From NCBI GenBank assembly GCA_024760905.1, contig CM045737.1:16704348-16768347 (forward strand): 64,000 nt of DNA, read 5' to 3'. Below the pieces are notes generated by a model that saw nothing but the letters and a program-made list of their open reading frames with translations, searched no databases and had not been told where the DNA came from. The stretch's first letter is position 1. Every line of letters starts with the position of its first letter. Both the position numbers and the translations under genes were made by a program. Origin of the DNA: Plotosus lineatus. Lineage: Eukaryota > Chordata > Actinopteri > Siluriformes > Plotosidae. This document shows, piece after piece, positions 21,784 to 64,000 of this stretch.

Positions 21784-22250
21784 TCCTGGGTGAAACCTTT
21801 CAATGTGTAAGGTTTTACCCCGAACCACCGTCACAACAAAATAAGTTGCTAAGCTAGGCTGGATCTCAAAGGCCGAAAGAATGAAGGACGAGGTCCGGCT
21901 GTCTTCACGAATATGACGCAAGACTTTCACTCACACACTCACACACACAACAACAACAAAAAAAAAGACCAGGTGGGAGGGACGATACAGCAATAACAAT
22001 CTCTTATCCGATATTCAGTTGAATTCAAGAGAAAAGTCGACCCTCGTAAAGTCTGAAGGTCAAAACATTAGTACTCCAGCGGTCGGTTATCTGAGGCACT
22101 GAGTTAAAGCCAAGCGACTCAGCGTACTTCGAACTACACTGTATGCGCGTTCATGATTACGGGAGCGCGCAATCACATGTCTGTCTGGCATGGAGACAGG
22201 ACACGTCACTAACCTCTTACTGCTGCTCTTTCCATGGGCTCTGTGCAAGC
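21784..22250 (-). promoter_or_regulatory. hif1a: hif1a 5' leader and proximal promoter region
   Basis: No ATG occurs on the minus strand for about 240 bases above the start codon, fitting a clean leader. The 22080-22210 stretch is locally richer in CpG (gcgcgc motifs) than its surroundings. A GTGACGTGT on the minus strand (22201-22209) combines CRE-like and hypoxia-response-element cores. The transcription start cannot be placed from sequence. Confidence 0.4.
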
Positions 22251-22499
22251 TAAAGATGGAAACAGAATGTGGAGCACTTGTGAACCAGATAACAGACATG
22301 CCAACGCAATCTCATTCTAAGCACAGCCATGACATTGACATGAATGTGACTGCTGCACAAATGAAAAATAGGTAAACCATCTTGAACATTTTATCATAGA
22401 ACACACCAGGATGTACAAGTGAGCAAACATGTCTTCATACAGGTTTGTAATGTGTACAGATAAAGTGACTATATCCCTGTTCATAGCATATTGCCCACT

Positions 22500-22538
22500 G
22501 AAAAGAAGAAGAAGAAGATGATGATGATGATGATGAAG
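22500..22538. mobile_element. tail-only retro-insertion flanked by 17-bp repeats
   Basis: A 39-base gaaaagaag/gatgat run sits between exact copies of atagcatattgcccact (22483-22499, 22539-22555). It looks like a SINE or LINE insertion truncated down to its tail. Confidence 0.65.
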
Positions 22539-22579
22539 ATAGCATATTGCCCACTTGCAAGATTACAGTCTTCAAGGTT

Positions 22580-22950
22580 CTCTTCTTTCTTCTTCTCCTT
22601 TCAACTTTTCCCCTTTTTCAGGGGTCGCCACAGCGAATCATCTGATTCACACATTTGATTTGACATACAGTAGGTTTTTACATTGGATGCCCTTCCTGAC
22701 ACAACCTGTTAGCAAGGGACAGAAACATGCCGAGGGCTGTGCAGCTACTCTTTACAAAAGTCAGCAATGGTTCTTTTACATGAATCTCTCATCATAGACA
22801 GTGAGAAACATGGCCTGCCTTTGATAACCCAGTTCGCTGCACTGGGAGTGGGGTGGGGGCGAGGGGGACAACCCTGTGGAGAGTGGGACTCGAACCCCAA
22901 ACCTTAGGATCAGTGATCCAGCACCGTATACCACTAGGCCACCACTGCCC
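22580..22950 (-). mobile_element. SINE family A2 with 16-bp target-site duplication
   Basis: Full-length minus-strand copy. tacagtcttcaaggtt is repeated exactly at 22564-22579 and 22951-22966. Keeps the ggcatcc...gtggcgacccc tail shared with the RTE-like LINE. Confidence 0.93.
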
Positions 22951-23237
22951 TACAGTCTTCAAGGTTATAATGATGAGTTTACTTGTGAGACCTCGGTTGA
23001 GTCGTGGAAATTAAATGGTTGTGTCTGCTGGACTGAACACCTTCCAAATTGTTTAATTTAAGACAATCATTTATCTATTTGCCAAACTGCATAATGTTAC
23101 TAGGAGTGTGAGGACTTTGGGGCCCGTATTATCCAGCTATAGGAGAAAGCAGGGTATATCATGAACAACTCACCAGTCCATTGGTGGTGATACATGGTTC
23201 TGATTACTGTATGGTACTATATGATAGTGTAGTACAA

Positions 23238-23455
23238 AACATTCATTTTCTGAACCGCTTAATCTTAATTAGGGTCACAGGGAGGCTGGTACCCATCTCA
23301 ACCAACTCTGGGCAAGGGCAGAGTACACCCTGGACAGCTCACCAGGCCATCGCAGGGCAGAAACATGCTGATGGCTATGTAGCTACTCATGACAAAAGTC
23401 AGCAATGGTTCTTTTACAGCCTCCCACCCACAACCAGTAAGAGACATGGCAGGCC
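23238..23455 (-). mobile_element. SINE family A1, 5'-truncated
   Basis: Lacks the tRNA head. It shares private changes (cagcctcccacccacaa) and 50 bases of flank with the copy at 18.4 kb. Confidence 0.85.
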
Positions 23456-23479
23456 ACACTCACCAGTGTCCCCAACCCC

Positions 23480-23985
23480 CCCAGACACACACAAAACCAT
23501 TCACACTCATACTCATTCAATTTGGAATTTCGGTTTGGCACATCAAATTTGCATAATATTCATGTATTTGAGTTATGGTGGAAGCTGGAGTATACCCACA
23601 CAAGCACAGAGAGAACATGCGAACTCCTCATAGAGACACCATTGCGAGCTATGGCTTGATCCAGTTACTTTTTGCCTTGAGGCAGATGTGCTACCCCAAG
23701 GTTAGTAATTACAAAATCTAAGTCAGTTAACCTAATGTGCATGTTTTAGACTGCCAGAGGAAACTGGAGTGTCCAGATGAAAGCCACCCCCTGAGCAATT
23801 GTAGAATCCCTGACAACTGTAATACTGTACTTTTTAATGTTCAGAGTTTGAAGGGGACAAAATGCATAATTTCAGGACCTTGTTTAAGCACACACAGCTT
23901 GGTGGTGCTGGGATTTGAACACAATACCCACTGATTACTCAACCAAATACTAACTACTAAGCCACCACTTCCCCAAGATGGAAAT
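23480..23985 (-). mobile_element. interspersed repeat family C, two partial copies
   Basis: gaagctggagtatacccaca and agagagaacatgcgaact mark the first; a second degenerate piece follows at 23735. Confidence 0.55.
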
Positions 23986-24654
23986 TCATCTTAACTTCAT
24001 GAAAAACGGTGTATGCAGGATACGATATTTACTGAGGTTTAACACGATTTTCTCATTTACCAGTCACTGAGAGTTGAGCTACACATCAGGGATAAATTCC
24101 AAACAGTAGACGTTTGGCTGTAATAAACTTGGCAGTGGTAATCTATTTATAAGTCATCTATCAGCAAGACTCATCAACTATGTCCATGTCTACTAAAGCT
24201 GACCAGATAAATGTTGTTGCTCTAGGTCCAATAAGTCCTTCAGTTCTAACCTTCCCCCACCTGTGCAATGCCATCATCAGAAATGGAACTGTTTTGAGTA
24301 CATAACTCGGTCGTGAAGGAGTGAGTGCTATGAGAATGTTTGTTTATAAAGCTCAACACTTTTAATTTTAAAATTCCTGCCTGGTAAGATTTCCGTATGT
24401 CTTATTCATTTATTCTGTTCTTAAAATAAAAAAATATATATATTTTACCACTGTGTTATGGAATTAATATAAAAATATGTAATACAAATGCACTGCTGCA
24501 GATCCATATCAGAATATTTGGGCATGGTGATTTAAAGTGTAATTTTTTAACAATGCAACATATGCCCATGGCAAGAACAGGAAAATAAAATTTGAGTCAA
24601 CATGCAGATGGCAGACTGAAAAGAGTACGTAAATAGTCAAAACACTCCCTCAGT
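23986..24654. other. intergenic, nothing recognised
   Basis: A/T-rich, no open frame of note and no repeat recognised. Confidence 0.4.
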
Positions 24655-24925
24655 AGTTGGCACCAGGTCTGATTGACTTGAGGTGACAAGAGAAGTACAT
24701 CCTGAACAGGTCACCAGGCTACCATATGGCAAACACAGACACACTCACATTCACACCAATGGGAAATTTAATGTTAACATGCAGGGCTTTGAACTGTAGC
24801 AGGAAACTGGAAGACCTGGAGGAAACTCCTCACTGAAACGTCCTCAACTAATAGGAAGACACTTTTCTCTGAACCGTCCAGCTGTGAGGTGACAGTGCTA
24901 TCCACTAAACCACACTGCACTTCCA
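24655..24925 (-). mobile_element. interspersed repeat family C copy, diverged
   Basis: caccaggctaccatatggca, acattcacaccaatgggaa and the terminal tgctatccactaaaccac match the family. Confidence 0.55.
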
Positions 24926-25428
24926 ATATTCATTTACATATTCGATAGAAGATTGTAACATCCATTGCCATACTTAACACGGTTATAGATACTGTGAATG
25001 ACAGTGCGTGCCAACACTCAGCCCTTTTACAGATTGTGCATATCATAGCTTTCTTCGGTTATGAACACTTCCTCTTTTGTCTTTATCAGTAATATGGTTG
25101 CTAGTGCTACTTATCAGCTTATCAAGAAGATTACTCTGCCAATATGTAGAGTTATACATTTGTCAATCATGATTTTTGCATAAGCATCATGTATGTTAAT
25201 GATGCAAAAATCATCATTGCCATGATATACAGTATATACTATGTAAATCTGTAACAAACTGTTTACCGTTGAGAATAAAAATACAAATTTACTGTAAATA
25301 AAGCCAGAACAAACAAAGAAGACAATGGGGACTATGGTAAGACAAAAATAATAGCAATTAGGATTTACTTCAAAGATAAACTTTTAATTTTCACCGACTG
25401 AAAACATCACTGTTTTAAATACCCCCCT

Positions 25429-25430
<2 letters not shown>

Positions 25431-25495
<65 letters not shown>

Positions 25496-25507
25496 CACAC
25501 ACACACA
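25431..25507. repeat. AC dinucleotide repeat, about 77 bases
   Basis: (AC)n with one aa interruption near 25480. Intergenic. Confidence 0.95.
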
Positions 25508-25514
25508 GGCCATA

Positions 25515-26115
25515 ATTTGTAGGTAAGTTATACGACTGTTCACCCATTTTAGTTGTAAGTTACTTATAAGTTGAGTATGTCTCAAGTACTGCACTTTGAA
25601 CCTACATATAACTTACACCAACAATTGCCTAACGTGTTGGCAGCATTTGCAACTCATGACCAACAATAGTCTAACTTATGCATCAGTGTATAAAAGGCTG
25701 CCGCTTGCGGATTCAAATTAGATCCGCACTAGACATCACAGTCGCAACATCACCATCATGCTGAAGAAATCAATGAGATCATACTGATGTTGGAGGACAG
25801 CTCAGTCTCGTCTCAGTTTTGCCAGAGCCTACATCTCTCGAATGACATGGACATCTGCTCCCCATGGAGCCTTGAGGAGTAATGACAACCATTTTATCAA
25901 CCAAACAAACTGTAAACACTGCCAATATGCCCACAATGTGCTAGCTGGAAGTTAGAAAGATGTTGAGTCAAAGCTATGTTGCCATCCGGAACACATCAGA
26001 TATGTTTACATATGTCAATATACTACTATGTTAGAGAACAAGTTAGATATAAGTTAGCTATAAGCTTTTTTATAGGTTTTGGATAAGTTACGAATAAGTT
26101 ATGTATACATTCAAA
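25515..26115. other. segment with clustered AAGTTA motifs and a TATA-like box
   Basis: AAGTTA or its complement recurs about a dozen times at both ends. In the middle tataaaag (25689-25696) precedes a 47-codon open stretch (about 25741-25881, +) without similarity. Possibly a decayed transposon with subterminal repeats. No function can be assigned. Confidence 0.35.
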
Positions 26116-26784
26116 ATTGGAATAACATCAACAATTCAATGTCTGCCAGTATTTTATAGAAATTTGCTATATGCCAGCATAAGTTCGGCAAATTCTTAAC
26201 AGGTGACAGTACTCTCTTAATTGGATGCTATTAACTGTACTATACAGTACTTGGTTCCCTTACAGGAAAAAGGCCAGACATTTAATTTATTCAAAGGAAA
26301 CAGGGACGGTATAAATAGAATAACCAACATTATGAAATAAAACAATCTCAATGTTTTATAAAGTAGTAAAGCTACCCCAAAAGATTGATGTGCCTAAGAC
26401 AGACTGTCTTCATTCAAAAATATGTAGACATGTATTTCAATTTAAATTGCTAGAAAATTCCATAAAACGACTTCTGTAAAGAACTCAGTGAACTTCTTGG
26501 CAATCCAGTGACTCAGTGCACTGACTCACACAGACCACATTGAACCAGATTCGGGTAGCTTTTGGCACTAAGATTGCTTGCTGTGGAAAACATCAGCCTA
26601 ACTGTACACATGGCTAAACCCTCTGTCTTGGCTGAACACCAGAAGACTGGTTTCCCATCCAAACAAAATGAAATAAAAACAATTTAAAAAAACCACATTG
26701 TGTTACTTTTAAGCCATCAGACAAGAGTGAAATAAAATACTAAAAAATATTTCAGTATAATAAAATCAGACGTTAATTATTTAT
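26116..26784. other. intergenic, nothing recognised
   Basis: Unique A/T-rich sequence. Confidence 0.4.
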
Positions 26785-26995
26785 TAACTGGGTATATGTG
26801 GAGGTTAGCATGTCTGCCTCACAAAAAAGTAGGTTCTGGCTTTAAATCACGGGCTTGGGCATTTTTTTTTTGTGTGTGTGGAGTTTACATGTTCTCGCCA
26901 CGCTTACCTGGGTTTCTTCAGGGTACTCCTACCCACAATCAGGCTTTCCTACCCACAATCCAAGGACATGTGCATTAGGCTAATTAGCCTATATT
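26785..26995 (+). mobile_element. interspersed repeat family C, 5' part
   Basis: ggttagcatgtctgcctcac and tgggtttcttcagggtactc are family landmarks. The 3' half is missing. Confidence 0.55.
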
Positions 26996-27654
26996 ATAGG
27001 AGTGAGCAATATGACAGAAATAATATAATATTTAAAGAGGGAAAATTTCACAATGAAACTCAGGAGCTTCTAATTAGAGTTTGTAGTTCCTACTTCTGAA
27101 AAGTGTTAACAATATACAGTACTGTCATCCTAGAAAACAGTATTTTGCTCTCTATTATCATGATATCAATACTGGATTATATTGATATTCGTTCTTCCCA
27201 GCCCTACCTGACAGCCTCAGAAATGTTATTCAGTTTTAAAGTAAACACAAAGGAGAGTTTGAAGGGTTTTACGCCAAAACCAAGTAGTAATAACAAATGC
27301 GTGTGAAATTCTTTAGAAAGTGAATTATGCATGGAGGCACTGTGTCACAGCGAATGATCTCTGATCTCGAGAACGGAGTGTCTAACACACTTCAATGAGA
27401 TATGACACCTTTCTGTCTGCAGCTCTAAACACCAGGCTGTTTCCTCTCGGTGTTACAGAAAAGGGTTTAAATTTAAAGGTTGGAAGTTGTAGGAAGCAAC
27501 ATCTTCTGCTTCCTCCCAAGGAGTAATTACGAGTCCTCAAGAATATGGGAAGTGGAGATGTTGAGGGTGCAACAAACTTTCACAATTCCTAAACCTGCAA
27601 CGACAACGACAATATCAAAGTAATATTCAAAATTTTTGCAATAACTAATCAGTG

Positions 27655-27785
27655 GTCATGCTGGCTCGGTGGATAGCACTGTTTCTTCATAGCGAGAGGA
27701 TTCTGGATTTGAATTTTCTCCATTCTGTGTCAAGGTTGCATGTTCTCCCTGTGCCCGCATGGGTCTTCTCAGGGTACTGTGGTTT
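27655..27785 (+). mobile_element. interspersed repeat family C fragment
   Basis: tggctcggtggatagcactg to tcagggtactgtggttt. Confidence 0.45.
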
Positions 27786-27899
27786 AGGTAAAAATAAGTA
27801 AAGTCTCTCACCTTTAAATTTCGTCTGGCTCACTTGACAGGATTCAACAAACATTTTTGGTACTCTTGCTAAAATGTCTACCTCTGACTAGGTAAGTCT

Positions 27900-28190
27900 G
27901 GGACTTTTTACACCTGAGCCTACTGGTTTTTCCAATGGGAGCTTATCCCAGGTTTAGTAGCATCAAGCGACTAGCAGTTCAACTCCTCCCGGATAGGACA
28001 CTAGTCCATCGTATTGTTACCTTCTCAGTATTTTTACTGGTACTCATTTATACTGCTGGGTTGACAGAGGCACACTTATATTTAAGACCTTGTCCAGGGG
28101 TCTCGGCACAATGGGGGTCCAAACAAGAATCCAATCCCACAACCGCATGGTCATGAGCCCAGCACCATAACTACTACACCACTATCTACT
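27900..28190 (-). mobile_element. tRNA-derived SINE, family B, diverged copy
   Basis: One of three related minus-strand copies (also 35.8 and 46.8 kb). Landmarks: ttcaactcctcccggatagg, atttatactgctgggttgac. The head with the tRNA-like B box is the most decayed of the three. Confidence 0.7.
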
Positions 28191-29051
28191 GTCTACCTCT
28201 GATTACTTGATTAGTAGGACATCCTGAATTGTTTGCCAACATTCGCCAACACTATCAATGTTTAATTTATTAATAAACAATACATTTAGCTTTTTAACCA
28301 TTTATACTTACATTTATTGTTGTGAAACACTCGAGAGATTGGTTAATTCCTGGTACCTTACATCACATTAGCTAAAAAGAGTGGCTTCACCGGCAGGTCC
28401 AAGAAACTACAAAAGCATCAGCTCATGTCCTGAAGACATTTCATTATTTGTTTCCAATATTATGACTTGAAATATCTCTTATAATTGTATAATAAAAGTA
28501 CTGGTAGAAAGAAAGCCTCGTTTGTGTGAACAGCTGCTTGTTTCATCTTTGTGAAATAACAGAATGTTCTGATGTGGATAATTCACTATACAAATCCCTG
28601 TCAATGAGCTGTTATGACACGAACCGTGCTAAACTGAACACAGTATAAACCTGTGATTTTCCATGCTGGCGGAACTATTGTGCTGTTAAGAGTAAGCCTA
28701 ATTTGTTCCAAATATGATTTCACCTCCATTTTGCAGTGGCCTTTTAATAAAAACTGGAATGTAGGTAATATAAAAAGGGCAAATATGATTTATTTGATCT
28801 AAAAGCAGTTGATAAGGATAATCAAATCATTATGCATAAAATATCCAAGATTGTCAGTCAGTTTAGAATAAATCAGCAGTCACACCTTTCTTATTAGCAT
28901 TAACAGATGTCTGACAGATAAAAACGTTGTGAAAGATATCTGGTGGTGAAATTTTTCTCAGCTACTGCTCTTAGCGCTCATGATTCCCGGAGGATGTACA
29001 TAATGGACCCAGCAAAGATCTATTACATGTACAGTAGTTTTCATAGTGTGT
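28191..29051. other. intergenic, nothing recognised
   Basis: A/T-rich unique sequence between SINEs. Confidence 0.4.
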
Positions 29052-29065
29052 ATCCTGAAGTCATC

Positions 29066-29391
29066 GGACAGTGGTGGTCTAGTGGATAGGGTGCAGGATC
29101 GCTGATCCTAAGGTTGGGAGTTCAAGTCCCCACAAGGTTGTCACTGTCCCCCCCAGTGTGGCTAACTGGGTTATCAAAGGTGGGCCATGTCTCTCACTGT
29201 CTCCGGTGAGAGGCGTGTAAAAGAACCATTGCTGACTCTTTACGAAAGTCATGCCGTCAGCGTGTTTCTGTCCCTTGCTAAAGGGTTGTGTCAGGAAAGG
29301 CATCTTGACGTAAAAACCTATGCATGTGCAAATCAGATAATTCGCTGTGGCGACTCCCGAGAAAAGGGAAAAAGCCGAAAGAAAGAAAGAA
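29066..29391 (+). mobile_element. SINE family A2 with 14-bp target-site duplication
   Basis: Complete. atcctgaagtcatc is repeated exactly at 29052-29065 and 29392-29405. Clear A and B boxes in ggtctagtggatag and agttcaagtcc. Confidence 0.93.
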
Positions 29392-29405
29392 ATCCTGAAG
29401 TCATC

Positions 29406-30522
29406 ATTTTAACCTGTGGACCCCAATACACATCCATTATTCATCAGTTCCCCTGTTTCTACTGTCAGTAATCATCCATCAAACATGTGATCTATGTCCG
29501 GCACACCTCTGGTTCACCCATCTGGCATTATGTCAGGCCATGTGTCAGGTCCACAGGACATGCAGACTAAAAGTAACGAATGAAGGATGCACAGAGTTAA
29601 ACAGAATTCCATCTGACAACAAGAAAGGACATGAAACATACGTGAAACGAAGCGGATGGATCAAAAAAAAATTTTCTCTCCATCAGACGTCCATTAGCGC
29701 TATGTCGCAGGGTGCGGCAGCTGCTTTCACAGTCTTCATAAAGTATTTTTCCCAGTTGACATATACTAGTACAGTATAGTGCTCACATCACGGCCAAAAC
29801 TAGGACATTGTAGCCATTCTGGTGTTTATGGTAAATGCACAGTCAAATGTCGACATACTACGTGCACTAAGGTATTTATTTTTATTTCAGCATTACGTAT
29901 GTGTTAAATTTACCGTAAGCTTAGATGCACACTACATGTCGATAGCTGAACAAATCTGCAACATGTGCATGAAAATATCCACAAATGCTCACGTACAGGA
30001 TTCACCACGATTCATAATCATCACCTTTGTGCTTGGTCAGTTTCCAGGCAACAGTAATGATTGAGTAATGATGTGTTTTCCCTTTTATAAAACACACCGT
30101 GATAATGAGTTCTTCAGCTAGACCTTTGAGAGTTGAGTTAGACCTGTTTCAACAAGAAAAATGCTAAACCAGTCATTATTAATCCTCCTGTTAGGAACTC
30201 TGCATTCAACATAATCTGTGCTTTTCCAAAACATAACCAAACTTGAGAAAGGTGATTGTGGCGTTTCTCACGAACAGATTTATATTTATGCTTCTAAAGG
30301 AAGAGCGTTGAGAATTGTGGCCCTACAATGTGCACTCCGGTAGGACTCCAAAAGTAAAATCGGTTCTATATGTTGTGGCGTATTTGACTAGTAGTGAATC
30401 AAAATGTGTGCAGATTCATCTTGTCAGTTTCCGTTGAACACTGGAAGCAGGTCGATATGAGGTTTAAAGATTGTTCATGTATGACCCGAAGTATAAATAT
30501 GTTCTATACAGAGATTTGAGTG
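29406..30522 (-). other. prkch 3' UTR and downstream spacer
   Basis: Part of this is the prkch 3' UTR below the stop at 30523. No other gene recognised. The end of the transcript cannot be fixed; a minus-strand AATAAA lies near 29876. Confidence 0.4.
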
Positions 30523-62824
<32,302 letters not shown>

Positions 62825-63282
62825 CTAAAATAAAAGTGTGTTCAAGACATATCTGTTAACCACCGCACGGACAAATAAATACAAAGAAAGATCAGCTGAG
62901 TGCACATGCAGTTCATTCAGGATACTGTATTTGGTGGAATAGAGAAGTTCGGTCAGGAAAGAGGAAGCAGTGTTATGTAAGGTAATAAATGTCGAAAACG
63001 TGTAATATAGACATCATTTGATATTGATATAGTATAGCAGATAATTAACTTACAGGGAAACACAGATGTTAGCAAAGCGCCATCATCTTGTTGACAAGCA
63101 ATATGGAGGTGAAGAAAGCACAGAATATGATAAATGTACTGTACTAATACATGGAGGTGGTTTATGATCTGAGTTACAAGAAAGCCTTGACCCCATCAAT
63201 GGAAAATTAATGTAAAAAAAAAAAAAAAATTAAAGAAAATTACTTTGTGGATTTTTATTTAATTTTTTTTAAACTTAAAGGG
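62825..63282. other. prkch intron, nothing recognised
   Basis: No exon encoding the end of the C2 domain was found here. Confidence 0.4.
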
Positions 63283-64000
63283 TACCTGTAGTGAAAGCGC
63301 TCATATACCTAATTTGATGTATTGTGTATAGCTAGTGCCAATACACCTATAAGGCGTTTATTATATACTCTCACAAACCAGCTTTAAGCAATTTAAGGGC
63401 TTCATTAACGTCAAGTTTCAGAGCACAGGAGTTTTGCAGGGTCGCATTTCCTGTGACGTCACATTGTTGACAAAGCCTCGACCGGAACTGCGAGATTGCA
63501 ATGTAAACCTATGGCTGTATACCTGACATAACAACACAAGCTTACGAAAACTTGGAAAAAACAGACATTATAGTATTTTTTTTTTTTTAAACCATGGACG
63601 AAGACAATGTCGTAGAAGGAGCAGAAGGTTATTTATATGAACCACTGAAGAAAGACTATCCACATTCATTTAGTGTTAATCGGACCAGGAAAGTGATGAC
63701 TCGGAAGGACGATATCGGAGAGTCGGCAGAAGCTCTTACACGGGAAAATCGTAGCAAACAACCAGCAAATATTTGGTGCTCTTGTGGAAAATGCGTGCGT
63801 CAAAAAAAAACCGATCAGGAGTGCTAGTGTTGTAAAGAACATGAATTGCTTGAGGAAAAGATACTGACGGTCTACAATTGGCTATACAACTGTCAACGAT
63901 GTTACGTCACGATGACCTTTGACCCCAGTGAAAAAAAGCCAACATGTCCGTGCGCTGAACCTTCGTGAGCAAGGAATGTCATACAGAAGAAAAGGAAATG
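63283..64000 (+). pseudogene. open frame with P2X7-C-like cysteine motif in transposon-like context
   Basis: ATG at 63594 begins a 77-codon frame with WCSCGKC, then, across an in-frame TAG at 63825-63827, CCKEHELLEEK and further Cys pairs to a TGA at 63966. The spacing WCxCGxC...ECxCCKE resembles the P2X7 C-terminal (ballast) domain that many fish and invertebrate single-domain proteins carry. The leader begins ttaaagggtacctgtagtga, which looks like a transposon end with a TTAA target. I do not recognise a specific gene. The TAG, or an unseen intron, makes it broken or partial at the window edge. Confidence 0.5.

Noticed and set aside
21748..21930. Open frame extending hif1a exon 1 upstream by about 49 codons
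   Set aside because: The first codon of that stretch is GTG, and no ATG occurs in it before the family start MDTGVV.
25431..25507. Direct repeats that could suggest a CRISPR-like array (also 46426, 54307)
   Set aside because: Simple dinucleotide repeats in a vertebrate genome.

Overview
This window is vertebrate, almost certainly teleost, genomic DNA. It carries two multi-exon genes, both on the minus strand, separated and invaded by many fish-type transposable elements. The species cannot be named from the sequence. The teleost call rests on the exon-1 peptide of HIF-1alpha ([10 protein letters not shown]), on Tc1-like, hAT, PIF/Harbinger and RTE-like elements, and on several tRNA-derived SINE families with fish-type tails.

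Layout. 1-6.4 kb is a transposon graveyard: Tc1-like, hAT end, RTE-like LINE, SINE, PIF/Harbinger relic and a short perfect-looking hairpin. 6.4-22 kb is the complete hif1a gene, with 15 coding exons that join in consistent splice phases into a 780-codon protein. Its start codon is at 21781-21783 and its stop at 7452-7454. 22-30.5 kb is the hif1a 5' flank and the intergenic spacer, mostly SINEs and a long AC repeat. 30.5-62.8 kb is the 3' part of prkch (protein kinase C eta): 12 exons covering the pseudosubstrate, both C1 domains, the whole kinase domain and the AGC C-tail. The 5' exons with the C2 domain lie beyond 64 kb. 62.8-64 kb has no further prkch exon; it holds a plus-strand open frame with a P2X7-C-like cysteine motif inside a transposon-like context.

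The order prkch then hif1a in the same orientation matches the conserved vertebrate PRKCH-HIF1A neighbourhood. The two proteins act separately. HIF-1alpha is the oxygen-regulated bHLH-PAS transcription factor, and both prolyl hydroxylation sites and the asparaginyl hydroxylation site are visible here. PKC eta is a diacylglycerol-responsive, calcium-independent kinase. No SNAPC1 exon, the usual next gene after HIF1A, was recognised in the 6.4 kb downstream of hif1a.

Most unusual items: a 1.3-kb element with inverted repeats of about 215 bp (31.6-32.9 kb); a SINE family in which one tRNA-derived head carries either of two tails, one made of the two ends of the local RTE-like LINE; a 'twin-primed' LINE inversion in hif1a intron 9; nested insertions with exact target-site duplications; and a prkch pseudosubstrate with proline where the family has alanine. 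All exon borders were read by eye from homology, splice consensus and phase, without transcript data.
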